Of a stretch of 64,000 nt of DNA, positions 11,245 to 23,060 are shown in pieces; position 1 is the first letter of the stretch, and each line of letters starts with the position of its first letter. Source of the stretch: Paroedura picta (taxonomy: Eukaryota; Chordata; Lepidosauria; Squamata; Gekkonidae); assembly GCF_049243985.1 (NCBI RefSeq), contig NC_135384.1, positions 13,264,501 through 13,328,500 on the forward strand, written 5' to 3'. The notes under the pieces are model-generated. The model saw only the letters and a list, made by a program, of their open reading frames with translations. It was not told where the DNA came from and ran no database searches. The position numbers and the translations under genes are program-made.

Positions 11245-11884
11245 GTTGTGGAATCTGGAATAAATGGAGGAAATTAAAAGTTATTAAAAGGGAACTGGGA
11301 AAGCTATTGAAACCTGCAGTCTCTTAATACTGGGGAGAAATAGTGTAAGGATTCATCAAGACCAGGCAGATATGTAAGGAAATGGATTTGTTCCAGCACA
11401 TTATGGAGTAATGAATGGTCGAACTGCAACCCACAATCTCAAAAGTACAATACAGCCCCAGTAAAATGATTTACCTTGGGTTTTTGGTTGGATCCAACCT
11501 GCTTTTCTTCTCATGAAAAAGGAAGGAAGGGTTCTCTTATAGGCCATGTACAGGCTATGCTGGTTAGCAACAGATAAAGTATATGGGATTAGGGCTGTAG
11601 TTATTGGGAAAAGTGGTGTGAAAAAGCTGGCTGGATTCTGTTGTGAAGTGTAGGAATTTCATATTTCATATTTCATATTTTTTGCATATGGGAGAAGAAA
11701 AGAAAAGAATTATAACTGCATGTTCAGCATAACGAAGTGTAATAGCCTCTGCTTCAAACTGATTGGCTCACTGAAGGAATGGTTTATGAAAAGAGAAAAG
11801 AGAAAATTTCTTCCTCTCAACAAATTTTTGTGGGGGAAATTCTATGCCAGCTTATGCCAACATAAATAATTTTAACAAATAATG

Positions 11885-12030
11885 AGAAGAACACAAGAAG
11901 AGCTCTGTTGGTTCAGAGCAGTGCTCCATCTAGTCTAACACAGTCTAACACAGTGCCCAACCAGTCCCTCTTGAAAGCTAACAAGAGGGTATAGAGGCTT
12001 AGACCTTCCTATAATATTGCCTCCTGATAC
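11885..12030 (+). repeat. Short interspersed repeat (reptile-type, unassigned)
   Basis: Text such as GTGCTCCATCTAGTCTAACA and CACAGTGCCCAACCAGT is typical of a dispersed reptilian repeat. It runs into the 12.0-kb duplicated block. Family assignment is from memory and uncertain. Confidence 0.35.
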
Positions 12031-13577
12031 TGGAATCTGAGGCAGTCAACAGGTATTCAGAATAAAGAATGTAATTGTATTGAACACAGAAGACAAATAA
12101 TGGACTGTATGCAATTACACACAAACATGCATAGAGAAATAAGAATGGAAATGGATAAGTTTCAGGGGAAAGGGGGCAGCAAACGTGTATATTTACCAAT
12201 CTGGATGTGGGGAGCGCAGGAAGGAGAAGATCCATGTGAACGAGCCAGCACTTGAGTGGGGCTTCTGGCAGGAGAAAAAGTCACCAGACAGGCAATTTGG
12301 GGTGCCCATGTGCTGGGGATTTTCCTAGCCAGGTATGTGGTGAAAAGTCATGTAGAGGAGGTGAACGTTAGACAAAAAGTGTGATTACCATCTAATTGGT
12401 ATGACAAAAATTGCTTTAGGATAGCAGCTTGCTTTAGGATGGCAAAAAGCAATGTGAACAAAAGGGATATTTGGGAAAGAACGGAAAGCTTCTGGAAGGT
12501 TTCGAATCTGGGTTGAAATTTTAATATCTAGTTGATGAGAGTCAAACTCTTGGCAGGCTGGTGTGATGGTGGGGACAGGAAGGGGTTTCTGCAGTGAATA
12601 GAGTATTTCTAAGAAGTCTGCTGGTTACCATTGTAGCAATGCAATAGTTGAGATGGGGAGGAATGTCAGAAGGAATGATGTTCTTTGTCTTGATTGAAGA
12701 TGTCCATGTGCTTCCTAGCCGGAGCAAGGAACTCATGAGCAAGGTCAGTTGGTCAAAACATGGCTACTTTGGGTCTCTTTAGAATGTCTTCTGTGGTAGC
12801 CTGACTTGCCTTTGCCTAGGTTAGAATGAGTGCCAAGAGTGACATGATTGTAGAGACACAAGGGTACCAATTGAATCCAGTGATGTCTGTTGCCATTGAT
12901 AATATGGGGAGAGAAAAGGAAAGATGTTTGTAAGCCACTTTGGAATCCTTTAAGCTACTGAAAAGCAGGGTATTAAAAAAACAGCTCTACTGAAGTTAGA
13001 ACACTTTCCCTCTTATAGTTTCATATAAGTGCCAGAGAATTTCACTGCTTCATTGTATAGTTCTCTAAGAGGAAATTCCTCTGGGAAAAAGAGATAGAGG
13101 GAAATAATTAATACCATAATACTATTCACAGTGAATGAGGCAACCTGTGCATACAGGAACTACATGAACCTATCCAGGAAAAAAATCTGCACATTCAAAT
13201 CTGCATATTGAAAAAGACATAAAGGAAAAAGATTAATTCTATACATTTATTCACTGTCAATGATGCAATCTATGCATGCAGAAACTACACGAACCTATCC
13301 AGGAACAAACCTGAATATTAAAATATGTGCTGGAGGGGAGGCAGGCTGGGGGAGAGCATTTAAATGGACCTGAGGATCAGCTGATTGGTGGGGTCTGATG
13401 TGGAGACATTTAAAGTCCCCAGGTGGGTCTTGCTCAAATTGTGAGCTGAATCGAGCCCAGATAGATTTGGGCTTCTCTGATTCAGCTCATTTAAACTATT
13501 GCGGTGGGTTGTGCAATTCAGCATGGGTAATCCCAAACACGGCCAAATAATCATCAAGGTCAGGTTTATCGAAAACA
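12031..13577. other. Duplicated non-coding block
   Basis: No gene. About 1.2 kb is colinear with 21350-22570, and a shorter part (GAGAGAAATAAG and the bases around it) recurs near 14640. That triple occurrence suggests an old dispersed repeat inside the duplication. Open frames of 60-80 codons on the minus strand are shared by the two copies, but they differ by frameshifts and are not believed to be coding. Confidence 0.45.
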
Positions 13578-13960
13578 AATTATTTATTTATTCATCTATT
13601 TATTTATTTATTTATTAGATTTTTTTACTCTGCCACTCTCAGACAAGATGACCCCTAGGTGGCTCACAACATAGTAAAAACATAAAGAACATAAAATGCA
13701 ATCTGATAGGCAAGAAAAGCAATCAACAGCAGATAATAATTAAAACACTCGGCAAGACGATGGTCACACAATCCCTCATTAGATCCCTCATTTTTCCCCT
13801 CATTGAAGCTGTTCCTGGCTATGTGAGTCAGATGTAGATCAGGTATAAACTGGGGAGATGGTAATCCCCCTCCTGGGGCGGGGTCCGTATTATACCAAAA
13901 CAGGGAAGGACCTGCTATTATCATCCAGTATTCAGCCCAACGTCAATCCTAGTTGAGAGC
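13578..13960 (-). repeat. L2-like LINE 3' end
   Basis: A long (TTTA)n tail is followed, in reverse, by a degenerate form of the L2 3' end (TCTGCCACTCTCAGACAAGA, GGTGGCTCACAACATAG). It is absent from duplication copy 2, so it inserted after the duplication or was lost there. Confidence 0.55.
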
Positions 13961-15960
13961 TTTCTTCACGGATGAGTGCTGAATTTTTATTGAATGTTTG
14001 TGTCTTGTCTTGTTTTTGTTCTGTTGCAATGTATCAGAGTGTTCCTTATTGATTTAAAAGAACAGACTATATATGGCTTTAACAAGTGAATAAAAGTGAA
14101 CAAAATCCCCTTGCTAATCTAACAGACATCACCAAGTGCTGCTACAGAGACTTTCCAAGAGTCATGCTGAGAAAGGGTTGTTTCCCATGATTCCTGCCCA
14201 CACAAAAACATTCCAATCCAGATTCTCCAGGGCAACATTTTTGCAATGGCTCATGAGAGCTGAGTTGCAGCTTTTGTTTTCAGCATTGGGGCAAGTCCCG
14301 AGAACATATAAGTGAACCTGAGATTCAACTAAGGGGCTTTCGCCACAGTGGGGATAGGAGCGCCAGAAGGGATACCACTGGATTGAGCTTGGATTTTGAG
14401 TCCCAGCACCCCTAGTGGCAGGCACTGTTTTAGCGGGCCCAGCCTCTTGGCGCAGAGATGAATCCCAACCTCCCTCCCCTCCTTAAGTTTTTTGTGGAGT
14501 TGTGTTGTGGTTACATGGGGGTTTTGAGAAATGCTAACGTTTGGTCACAGCTGGCAGATGGTACCTGGAAGCAGAATTTTCTAGGGTCACCAAGCTTGCA
14601 CTCTGGCATCCCTAGTAGGTTATAGGGGGGGCTACAATTACAAACATGCAGAGAGAAATAAGTGGAAATGGATCTTAATGCTACCTCCTACATGCAGCAG
14701 GCTGGATTATCTGGGAAAGAGCAGGCATTCGAGCCAGCATGACCCATCGAGGGAGGCCTGCTTAAATGGGGCTGTCTTGTGGTCCGATACCGCAATAAGG
14801 CATATCTGCTTCCATGCTAAGTCAATATAACCCTCTCCAAGGCAAAGCAAAAAAATAGATGAAAATAATCTATGACCCAACATTACTGCTGAAGAAGCAA
14901 ATGAATGTAGAAAACTGTTTCTTTTATCTGCATTTTGCCTGCAAAGTGGCTCCTTACTTCTATCTGACTGATCTGGCCATGTGGTTCCATGCCACAGTAT
15001 CTTTGAACTTAGACTGCTTTAACAAATTTTATACCAGTCTTCCCCTGAAGGCAACCCAGAAACTTCAGGACACAACAGCCTAACTGCTCAGGAGATATAA
15101 ATATAGTATACTTGTGAATTACATTGATTATGGATTAAATCTCAGGTCCAGGCTGTTACTTGGTGTAGTAAACTCATTCCATATCTGATTGGCCCACCCT
15201 GGGAGTGTGCCACCATCAGAGACAGAGCACTCTGCCAATGAGGCCAGTGGTGTTGAGGCACTTGTATGTTCATAGAATTTGATTGTATCTGAGCCTTTGT
15301 ATAAAGCCTTTGGACTTTGTAAGAATACAATTCAGACTGTATTAGTATCGATATTCGATATATCGATTATATCAATTGAATTATTAATAAATACCGGTAG
15401 TTGTAAAACAGAAACATATTTTTGAAGCCCTTTGGTGTACCTGCATTAGGCCTACAGATATTTCCCTTTTTGTTAACTGTTCTTGGTTTCTGAACTCTTT
15501 TTTGGGTTAAGATTTTTCTCCTTTTTCATAGACATTTTTTAGGGTGCTCCTGGACTCCTCAGTCCTTACCGTTCAGCCTTTGTACATTAAGTCATAATAG
15601 TGCAGGACAGTGTAAATCACACTAAAGAGTTCATTTCTCCTGAGAATTCTGTCTTCTCTTAATACTTGATTTTATGCTAGAAACAAGCACAAATACTTTA
15701 AGAAGAATTTAATCGTCAAGGGACTAATTAATACAACGCATATTTTAAATTAGATGTGAGGGGTTTATTTCCATTTGGGATCTATGGATTCCTTGAAGAT
15801 GTTGCCCGTTTGTCCTCACCTCTGCACTTCCTTCTCTTATGGCTTTTTAAAGTATATCTTAAGCCACTTTTAGTACAGAAGCTTTATTTGACCTTATTAC
15901 AATGAAATTACATAAAAAGTATGGGCAATAAAGGGAAACTTGGTTAGCACAGACACTTCT
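13961..15960. other. Intergenic spacer, mostly unassigned
   Basis: No gene is seen. The segment 14630-14760 resembles part of the duplicated block at 12.1 kb. The segment 15170-15320 matches 23520-23720. The rest is unassigned. Confidence 0.4.
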
Positions 15961-15981
15961 GTGGGAAACAATTATGTAGAC

Positions 15982-16056
15982 CAGGGGTAGTCAACCTGTG
16001 GTCCTCCAGATGTCCATGGACTACAATTCCCATGAGCCCCTGCCAGCAAATGCTTC
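15982..16056 (+). mobile_element. hAT-like MITE, one end only
   Basis: CAGGGGTAGTCAACCTGTGG and the following bases match the left terminal repeat of the complete MITE at 20197-20319. No matching right end is found nearby, so it is a partial copy. Confidence 0.65.
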
Positions 16057-16892
16057 CAAAAGCCCATGGAATCCTACCTGACAGAATCCCTGCTGGGCAG
16101 AAAGCCAAATGACTCACCCCCCCTCCATGAAAAGGCTTGAATTATTCATTTTTGTTTTGCATATGAAATGTGTGTAATATAGCCAAGAGATTGTCTCGCT
16201 GCCAAGCAAGAGACATTTGAGTTGGTTTGCCATTGCCTGCCCCCACATCATGACCAAATAAAAATAAGTAATTGAGGTCATGCCAAATATTCACCACATG
16301 TGTCACTACAACTTTACAAAGTCATGCTGCTCCTAAATATTAAGCTGATAAATGTAATAGGTTTTTTAAAAGGGAAATATAGCTGAGAAGTATTTGGAAT
16401 CCATGGAAATTCTAAAATCCTTGTATTGAATATGAGCAATCAATTCGGTCTTTAGCTTCGTCAACTCTCATGAATTTCTCTCACAATTTTCAAAATTCCC
16501 CAAAACACGATGTATCTAGGCTGCTGCAGAGTCAGTGTCCAAACCTAAAATGAGCCTACCATGTCTGTTTGTCTCTGGGGTAAGTTGCTCTGTGTAGACA
16601 TAGGAGCAGGATCTTCGTATGAAAACACAATACGAAGCTGGGAAAGCTGGAATTAGAACTGAAACAAGACAGGGCTTGGATCAAGCCACAAAGATGTAAA
16701 AGAGGGCTTCAAACAATTCAGATTTGATCACTGCAATAGAAACATATTGCTTGCAATTGCATGGTGTTCTTTCTGTGCCTGAGCTTGGGTATTCACAGTA
16801 GGCAGCACGAAGTAGCTTACTTATCTAACTCTAAGGCTCATACTATGACATTTCCAGATCAAGCCCATAAATTCTAGGAAGGTTTTCAAGGT

Positions 16893-17380
16893 AAGAACTC
16901 TTCGCTCTATAGCCTCCAATCAGCTAAGGATCCCTGGCCCTAAAGAAGTCCGCCTGGTCTCGACCAGGGCCAGAGCATTCTCTGTTCTGGCCCCTACCTG
17001 GTGGAACAAGCTCCCAGAGGAGATCAGGGCCCTGACGGAGCTTAAACAGTTCCGCAGGGCCTGCAAAAAGGGGCTCCTCCACCAGACATTTGGCCGAGAC
17101 CAGGCGTAATCTACAGCAACCAAGGGCCCCTGCTCCCCCCCACCCCCCTCAGAATTCAATCAATAAGCCACCCCCCTCAGAATCCCATCAACAAGCCCTG
17201 GACCTGTTGTATCACGACTATTTACTGTTATACTGTGTTGTGTTTGGTTGCAATTGTTGGTTATCGATGTACATGTTCTACAGACTGTTCTATGTATGGT
17301 TCTCTGTTGTAATGTAAACCGCCCTGAGCCTCCGGGGAGGGTGGTATAGACGTATGATAAATAAATAAATAAATAAATAA
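16893..17380 (+). repeat. L2-like LINE 3' end
   Basis: The sequence runs through the degenerate 3' coding end (TCTGGCCCCTACCTGGTGGA, CCGCAGGGCCTGCAAAAAGG) to the 3' end TAAACCGCCCTGAGCCTCC and an (AATA)n tail. It is 5'-truncated and immediately followed by a SINE in the opposite direction. Confidence 0.75.
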
Positions 17381-17383
17381 GTA

Positions 17384-17664
17384 GAAGAAGAAGAAGAGTT
17401 GGTTTTTATATGCCGCTTTTCTCTACCCGAAGGAGGCTCAAAGCGGCTTACAATTGCCTTCCCATTCCTCTCCCCACAACAGACACCCTGTGGGGTGGGT
17501 GAGGCTGAGAGAGCCCTGATATCACTGCCCGGTCAGAACAGTTTTATCAGTGCCGTGGCGAGCCCAAGGTCACCCAGCTGGTTGCATGTGGGGGAGCGCA
17601 GAATCGAACCTGGCATGCCAGATTAGAAGTCTGCACTCCTAACCACTACACCAAACTGGCTCTC
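17384..17664 (-). repeat. tRNA-derived SINE with (CTT)n tail, full length
   Basis: On the minus strand: box A-like GTGTAGTGGTTAGGAGTGC, box B-like CCAGGTTCGATTCTGCGC, the body ACCTTGGGCTCGCCACGG, the 3' end AAGCGGCATATAAAAACC and a CTT-repeat tail. Copies of the same family lie at 29733, 30219 and 39692. The end resembles the L2-like LINE end above, which suggests L2-driven mobilisation. Confidence 0.82.
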
Positions 17665-17715
17665 AGTTCCAAGTAGTATGCTGTCATTCTGAGGTTTACA
17701 GTAAGCATACCTACA

Positions 17716-18663
17716 TCAGATATCCTTTATTTTGGAAGTGATTCTGTTTAGGAGATCTTTAAGTGCCTCTTTCATTTGTTCGTTTCTCAGGCTAAAGATG
17801 AAAGGGTTTAATAAGGGTGTCAGGATGCCAGAGAAAACGGCTAAAGCTTTGTTCATGCTCATGGTGTCAGTCTGAGATGGCCTGACATACACAAAAATGG
17901 AGATTCCATAGCCCATGGAGACAACAGTGAAGTGAGAGGCACAGGTGGCAAAGGCCTTCTTCCTCCCCTGAGCAGAAGGAATCTTGAGAATAGTTGAAAT
18001 GATGTAGACATATGAAGTAGCAGTAAATGAAAGGGAACCCAGCAGCAGAAGCAAAGAACTAATGAAGTCAATCAGTTCAATAAGTCTTATGTCTGTACAG
18101 GCAAGATGAAGAAAAGGGGCACTGTCACAAAAGTAGTGGTTGATGACATTAGGTCCACAGTAAGGCAACCTTGCTTTCAGCACTATTGACAAGAACACAG
18201 ACATGAAACCACCAATCCAAGATCCAATCACCATCTTGACGCAGACTGTCCCAGTCATGAGGGTAGGGTACCTCAGTGGGTAACAGATGGCCATGTAACG
18301 GTCAAAGGACATAGCAGCAAACAGGATGAACTCGGTGGAACCCATGAAGAAATAGAAGTATAACTGAGCAAAACAACCACCAATTGAAATGGTTTTCCTT
18401 TTAGTCAGGAAATTGGCCAGCATTTTAGGCATGACACAGGTTGCCATGAATATCTCAATGAAAGACAAATTGCTGAGGAAGAAATACATGGGGGAATGGA
18501 GGTGGGAATCAATGCCAATGAGTACAATGATGAGAGCATTCCCGAGCACTGTCACTAGATACACAAGAAGGAAAACCAGGAAAAGGATAATCTCCAAAGG
18601 AGGATCAACTTCAAACCCAAGCAAAAGGATTTCAGTAATAGAGGTTGTGTTGCCGGTTTCCAT
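17716..18663 (-). CDS. Olfactory receptor, tandem copy 2, intact, 315 aa
   Basis: Recent paralog of the OR at 10297-11244, with the same length, start and stop. Its own differences include FEVDPPL for FVVDPAL near the N terminus, MATCVMPKM in TM2-TM3, IGGCFAQLYF in TM3, SAPFLHL in loop 2 and GISIFVY in TM6. Several fall in TM3, loop 2 and TM6, regions that line the odorant pocket in ORs, so the two copies may differ in ligand tuning; this is inference. MSFDRYMAICYPLRY and PLLNPFIFSLRN are kept. The upstream pyrimidine run and TTCCAG acceptor before the ATG are also kept, and homology extends about 350 bp upstream, so promoter-proximal DNA was duplicated with the gene. Confidence 0.96.
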   Translation of the reverse strand: METGNTTSITEILLLGFEVDPPLEIILFLVFLLVYLVTVLGNALIIVLIGIDSHLHSPMYFFLSNLSFIEIFMATCVMPKMLANFLTKRKTISIGGCFAQLYFYFFMGSTEFILFAAMSFDRYMAICYPLRYPTLMTGTVCVKMVIGSWIGGFMSVFLSIVLKARLPYCGPNVINHYFCDSAPFLHLACTDIRLIELIDFISSLLLLLGSLSFTATSYVYIISTILKIPSAQGRKKAFATCASHFTVVSMGYGISIFVYVRPSQTDTMSMNKALAVFSGILTPLLNPFIFSLRNEQMKEALKDLLNRITSKIKDI

Positions 18664-19140
18664 GTTGTGGCATCTGGAATAAATGGAGGAAATTAAAAGT
18701 TATTAAAGGGGAAGTAGGAAAGCTATTGTAACCAGCAGTCTTAAATGTAGTCTCTTCATACTGGGGGAAAATAGCTATTTCAGCTAGTTGTAAATTATAA
18801 GGATTCCTCAAGACCAGGCAAATATGTAAGGAAATGGATTTGTCCCAGCACATTATTGAGTATTGAATGGTCGTACTGCAAACCACAGTCTCAAAAATAC
18901 AATACAGCCCCAGTAAAATGATTTACCTTGTTTTTTTTTGTTGGAACCAACCTGCATTCTTCTCATGAAAAAGGAAGGAGGGGTTCCCTTGTTGGTCACA
19001 TACAGGTTATACTGGTGAGCAACAATACTGGGATTCAGAGATTCAGTTCTCTGAACATGGAGGTCACCGTGACTAGTAGCTACTGATAGAAATGTCCTCC
19101 ATGAATTCAATCCCCCTTTAACACTTTTTTATCCTTCTGT

Positions 19141-19740
19141 CCATCACTTCATCCTTTGGTAGGAAAGTCTAAATTTTAATCACTCTCTGCATAATATCCC
19201 TTTTGTTCATCCTGATTCTGCTACTCATCAGCTTCATTGGCTGCCCTTAAATTCTAGTATTTTAGGAAATTGAGAAAATTTCTGTTTGTCAAGTTTCTTC
19301 ACCCCATGCATAATTATATAAACCTCTGGAATGCCTCCCTCTCATCATCTCTTTCTAAATTGAAAAGTCCCAGACTCCACCTTTTCTTCAGAGGGAAGAT
19401 GCTCCAGTTGCTTAACCATCTGGTTTGCCTTCTTCTGTACTTATTTGAGCTCTGTGATGTCCTTTTGGTGATATGCTAAACAGAGTTGTACACAGTATGC
19501 CCAATTAAGCCACACCATTGATCAATACAACTGCATTATCATAGTGGATGTTTTATGTTCAACTATGTTCAATTCCTTTCCTATATTCCTTTACATAGAA
19601 TTTGCCTTTTTCATTGCTGCAACACTGGGTTGACATTTTCATCGGGCTACTCTGTATGACCCCAATATCTGTCCCCCTCTCAGTCTCAGTAAGTTCATGC
19701 TTTATTAGCCTATACCTGAAGATGGGGTGTTTTCTATAAC
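19141..19740 (-). repeat. CR1-like LINE fragment
   Basis: The plus-strand text (GATGCTCCAGTTGCTTAACC, TTGCCTTTTTCATTGCTGCA) is the reverse of the well-known CR1 3' region of reptiles and birds. It is diverged and truncated at both ends. Confidence 0.5.
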
Positions 19741-19969
19741 CTGGAAATCCTTACCTACCCCTATTCATTACAGGAGAACCAGGACTAGATAGAAGGAAGG
19801 GCTAGTTAGAATCACAATGCATAAGTAAATGGGAAATTATAGCTGATGTCAGATAAAGGAGGTAGGTAAAATTTGTGAATAGCAGTACATTAGAATGCAA
19901 ATACAAGACTTAACAAACAGATGGGAGAACTAAATTTTACTCCAGTGGCATCTCCAGTGGCATGAAATT

Positions 19970-20382
19970 AATTCAAAAGATATTCCATCTAAACATCAAG
20001 AAGAAGTTCCTAACAGAGCGGTTTCTCAGTGGAACAGGCTTCCTCGGGAGGTGGTGGGTTCTCCATCTTTAAACAGAGGCTAGATAGCCATCTGATGGAG
20101 AGGCTGATTCTGTGAAGGCTCAAGGGGGTGGCAGATTAGTGTGGATGAGCAATAGGGCTGTGAGTGTCCTGCATTGTGCAGGGGGTTGGACTAGATCATG
20201 GGTAGTCAACCTGTGGTCCTCCAGATGTCCATGGACTACAATTCCCAGCAAACGCTGGCAGGGGCTCATGGGAACTGTAGTCCATGAACATTTGGAGGAC
20301 CATAGGTTGACTACCCCTGGACTAGATGACCCATAAGTTACCTTCCAACTCTACGATTCTACGATTCTATGATTCTATTATC
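19970..20382 (+). repeat. CR1 LINE 3' end, split by a hAT MITE
   Basis: Coding-like text (GTTTCTCAGTGGAACAGGCT) leads to the CR1 end GGGGGTTGGACTAGAT...GACC and a tail of ATTCTACG/ATTCTATG units at 20350-20380. The MITE at 20197-20319 sits inside it. Confidence 0.82.
20197..20319. mobile_element. hAT-like MITE, complete, 123 bp, 8-bp target-site duplication
   Basis: Long terminal inverted repeats run from CATGGGTAGTCAACCTGTGG at the left to TAGGTTGACTACCCCTG at the right, and the whole element can fold into a hairpin. It is flanked by GACTAGAT at 20189-20196 and 20320-20327, the 8-bp duplication typical of hAT elements. Removing it restores the CR1 text GGACTAGATGACC. Confidence 0.92.
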
Positions 20383-22919
20383 TCCATGTCCAACAAAATT
20401 CAATCCTGGATATAAGTGAGACTTGAGAGATTTAGCATGTGTAGATGCACACTTTTTGAAACAGATTTCCACAAATGTTATTTACAGGTGTAGGTTTGGG
20501 GTGTTAGTTTCCAGGAAGGGCTAATTCAACAAGCTTAAGTAATTGAACAACCACTACAGCTATGAGTAGAATGACACATTTGTTAAGATCTGCGAATGGC
20601 AGCATATTATTATCATGCAGATAATAAAATAATTAACAACAGATATGAGTCCTAAGTTTGAGTCCAGTGGCAATAAAGTTTAATTCTGCGTATGTGAGAC
20701 CCGCGTGAATTAACATGTGCAGTAACCTAAGAATCTGATGTTTTTGTGAAGCCAGGGGGGTTCCATTGCCCTGATCTCTTGTTCCAGTTGGTTCCTGAAA
20801 TTCCTTTATACAATGATAGCTACTTTGAGATCCCCCGTTGAGTGCCCCTAGGAGACTGACATTCTCTCTTACAAGTTTCTCAGTTTTAGAATAATAGAAT
20901 CCTACAGTTGGAAAGGGCCATCCATGCCATCCAGTCCATTGGGATATAAATGAAGTATAAATAAATAAATACTGAAGATTCTCTTATTATCCTGAAAATA
21001 GTGAACTCTAGACCATTAAAATTAAAATTTCGAAATAGATTTCCAGCTGTCAACAGACTTTGAGGCAGTGTTGCTCAATAGTATGACTAGAAAGAACAGA
21101 GAATAAAATGTGATACAAGTGAATTGGTCAATCAGAAAATGCTGTTTGTCATGGTCTCACCTCAATGTTCTAGAAACTCTTAGATTCTTTTGAAATGGTT
21201 AAAACACTTCAATTTCTAAATCAATAATTTTGTATCAGCATATCACCTTATTTGTGTTATCTGAAATGCTCTTAAAGATGAAGAATTGGCTGTGTGAAAG
21301 GGGATAATTAGCAAAGCCTTTTGCTTATGTTTATGAGCTTATTGTCCTTGTTTTAGGAATCTGAGGCAGTTAACAGATATTCAAAATAAAGAATGTAGTT
21401 TTATTAAAGAAAACACAGAAGACAAATAATGGACTGTACGCAATTAAACACAAATAAATGGAAAGAGAAATAAGAATGGAAATGGATACTTTTCAGGGGA
21501 AACGTGTATATTTACCAATCTGGATGTGAGGAGCGTAGGAAGAAGGAGCAGAGCCATGTAAACAAGCCAGCATTCGAGTTGGGTATCTGGCAGGATCCAA
21601 AGTCGCCAGAGAGGTAATTTGGGTTGCCCAGGTGAGGGGTTGTATACCCTTTTCCTAGTTAGGTACGTGGTGAAAAGTCATGTAGGCTGAGGAGAACGTT
21701 AGACAAAAGGTGTGATTATCATCTGATAGATACGACAAAAATTGCTTTAGGGTAGCAGATTGCTTTAGGATGGCAAAAAAGCAATCTGAACAAAAGGGAT
21801 ATTTGGGAAAGAATGGAAAGCTTCTAGAAGGTTCCAAACCTGGCTTGAAATTCTAACATCTAGTTGATGAGAGTCAAACTCTTGGCAGGCTGCTGTGATG
21901 GTGGGGACAGGAAGGGGGTTTCTGTGGTGAATAAAGCATTTCTAAGAAGTCTGCTGGTTACTATTTTAGCAATGCAATAGTTGAGATGGGGAGGAATGTC
22001 ACAAGGGAGGTTGTTCTTTGTCTTGATTGAAGATGTCCATCCTAGCCAGTGCAAGGAGTTCATGGGCAAGGTCAGTTGGTCAAAACATGGCCACTTTTGT
22101 TCTCTCTATAGTGTCTTCTGCTGGTGGCCGGACTTGCCTTTGCCTAGGCTAGAATGAGTGCCAAGAGTGACATGATTATAGAGACACAAGGGTGCCAATC
22201 GGGTCCAGTGATGTCCGTTGCCATTGGTAATATGGGGAGAGAAAAGGAAAGATGTTTGTAAACCACTTTGGAATCCTTTAAGCTAGTGAAAAGCAGGGTA
22301 TTAAAATAACTACAACTCTTCTTCACCTTATTTTGATTATGCATTGAGAAATCCAACTCCACTGAAGTTAGAACACTTGTCCTCTTATAGTTTCATATAA
22401 TTACCAGAGAACTGCACTGCTTCATTGTATAGTTCTCTAAAAGGAAATTCCCCTGGGAAAAAGACATAAAGGGAAATAATTAATGCCATAATTTTATTCA
22501 CAGTGAATGATGCAACCTATGCATGCAGAAACCACACAGACCTATCCAGGAACAAACCTGCATGTTCAAAAAGACATAAAGGAAAATGATTCTCAGAGTT
22601 CTCTCAGCCTTAGGAATGATAAGTAATTATAGGCTGCTTTGAGACTCCTTCAGGTAGTAAAATGTGGGGTACAAAAATCCCAGCTGTCTATCTCTTCTTA
22701 TAAATGCTTCTATGGCTTAGGGACCACTATAAAGACCCAATCATTTGGGTCATTACTAGAGAGGGGCATCAGCCAAAACTGAAAGAAAAATTACTCATGA
22801 ATCATAAACCCAAATGTCTTTCCACAGGCCTTAAAATCAGTTTGTGGTAGTTCGTGGAAGGTCATGGATAGAGCAGAAAGGATAGGTTTAAAAGGCCTCT
22901 GAGTCCTTTTTCTATTTGT
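20383..22919. other. Non-coding DNA, partly duplication copy 2
   Basis: No gene is seen. A CR1 3' tail in reverse (AGAATCCTACAGTTGGAAAG) lies at 20889-20945. The segment 20980-21125 resembles 24100-24240. The segment 21350-22570 pairs with 12010-13220. The rest is unassigned. Confidence 0.45.
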
Positions 22920-23060
22920 AAGGGCAGAATCAAGTAAGTAAAACTTTATTGCACTAGACTATAGGCCATCACAGATTTAAAAACACATAATTTACAAATT
23001 CAAAGCAAACGCCATGCCAGGGTTTAAAACTATCCCCAAAACAGTAACATTTAATAATTT
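22920..23060 (-). repeat. LINE 3' end, same family as 60.9 kb (probable)
   Basis: TTTATTGCACTAGACTATAG and GGCCATCACAG resemble, in the same orientation, the end at 60845-60910 (TTTATTGTGTATAGCCAAAG). It is short and diverged. Confidence 0.35.

Larger units (their letters stand above)
9480..15320. repeat. Segmental duplication, copy 1 (carries the 10.3-kb OR)
   Basis: Colinear blocks recur in 16390-23720. They are 9480-9620 with 16400-16570; 9890-10030 with 16720-16890; the OR with about 320 bp upstream (10250-11570 with 17680-19025); and 12010-13220 with 21350-22570. A shorter match, 15170-15320 with 23520-23720 (AGAGACAGAGCACTCTGCCA), may mark the far end. Outside the OR the copies are diverged and separated by unrelated insertions. 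Confidence 0.7.

Noticed and set aside
12542-12742. Minus-strand frame conserved in both duplication copies (also 21860-22069)
   Set aside because: Similarity follows from the duplication; the copies differ by frame changes and no protein family is recognised.
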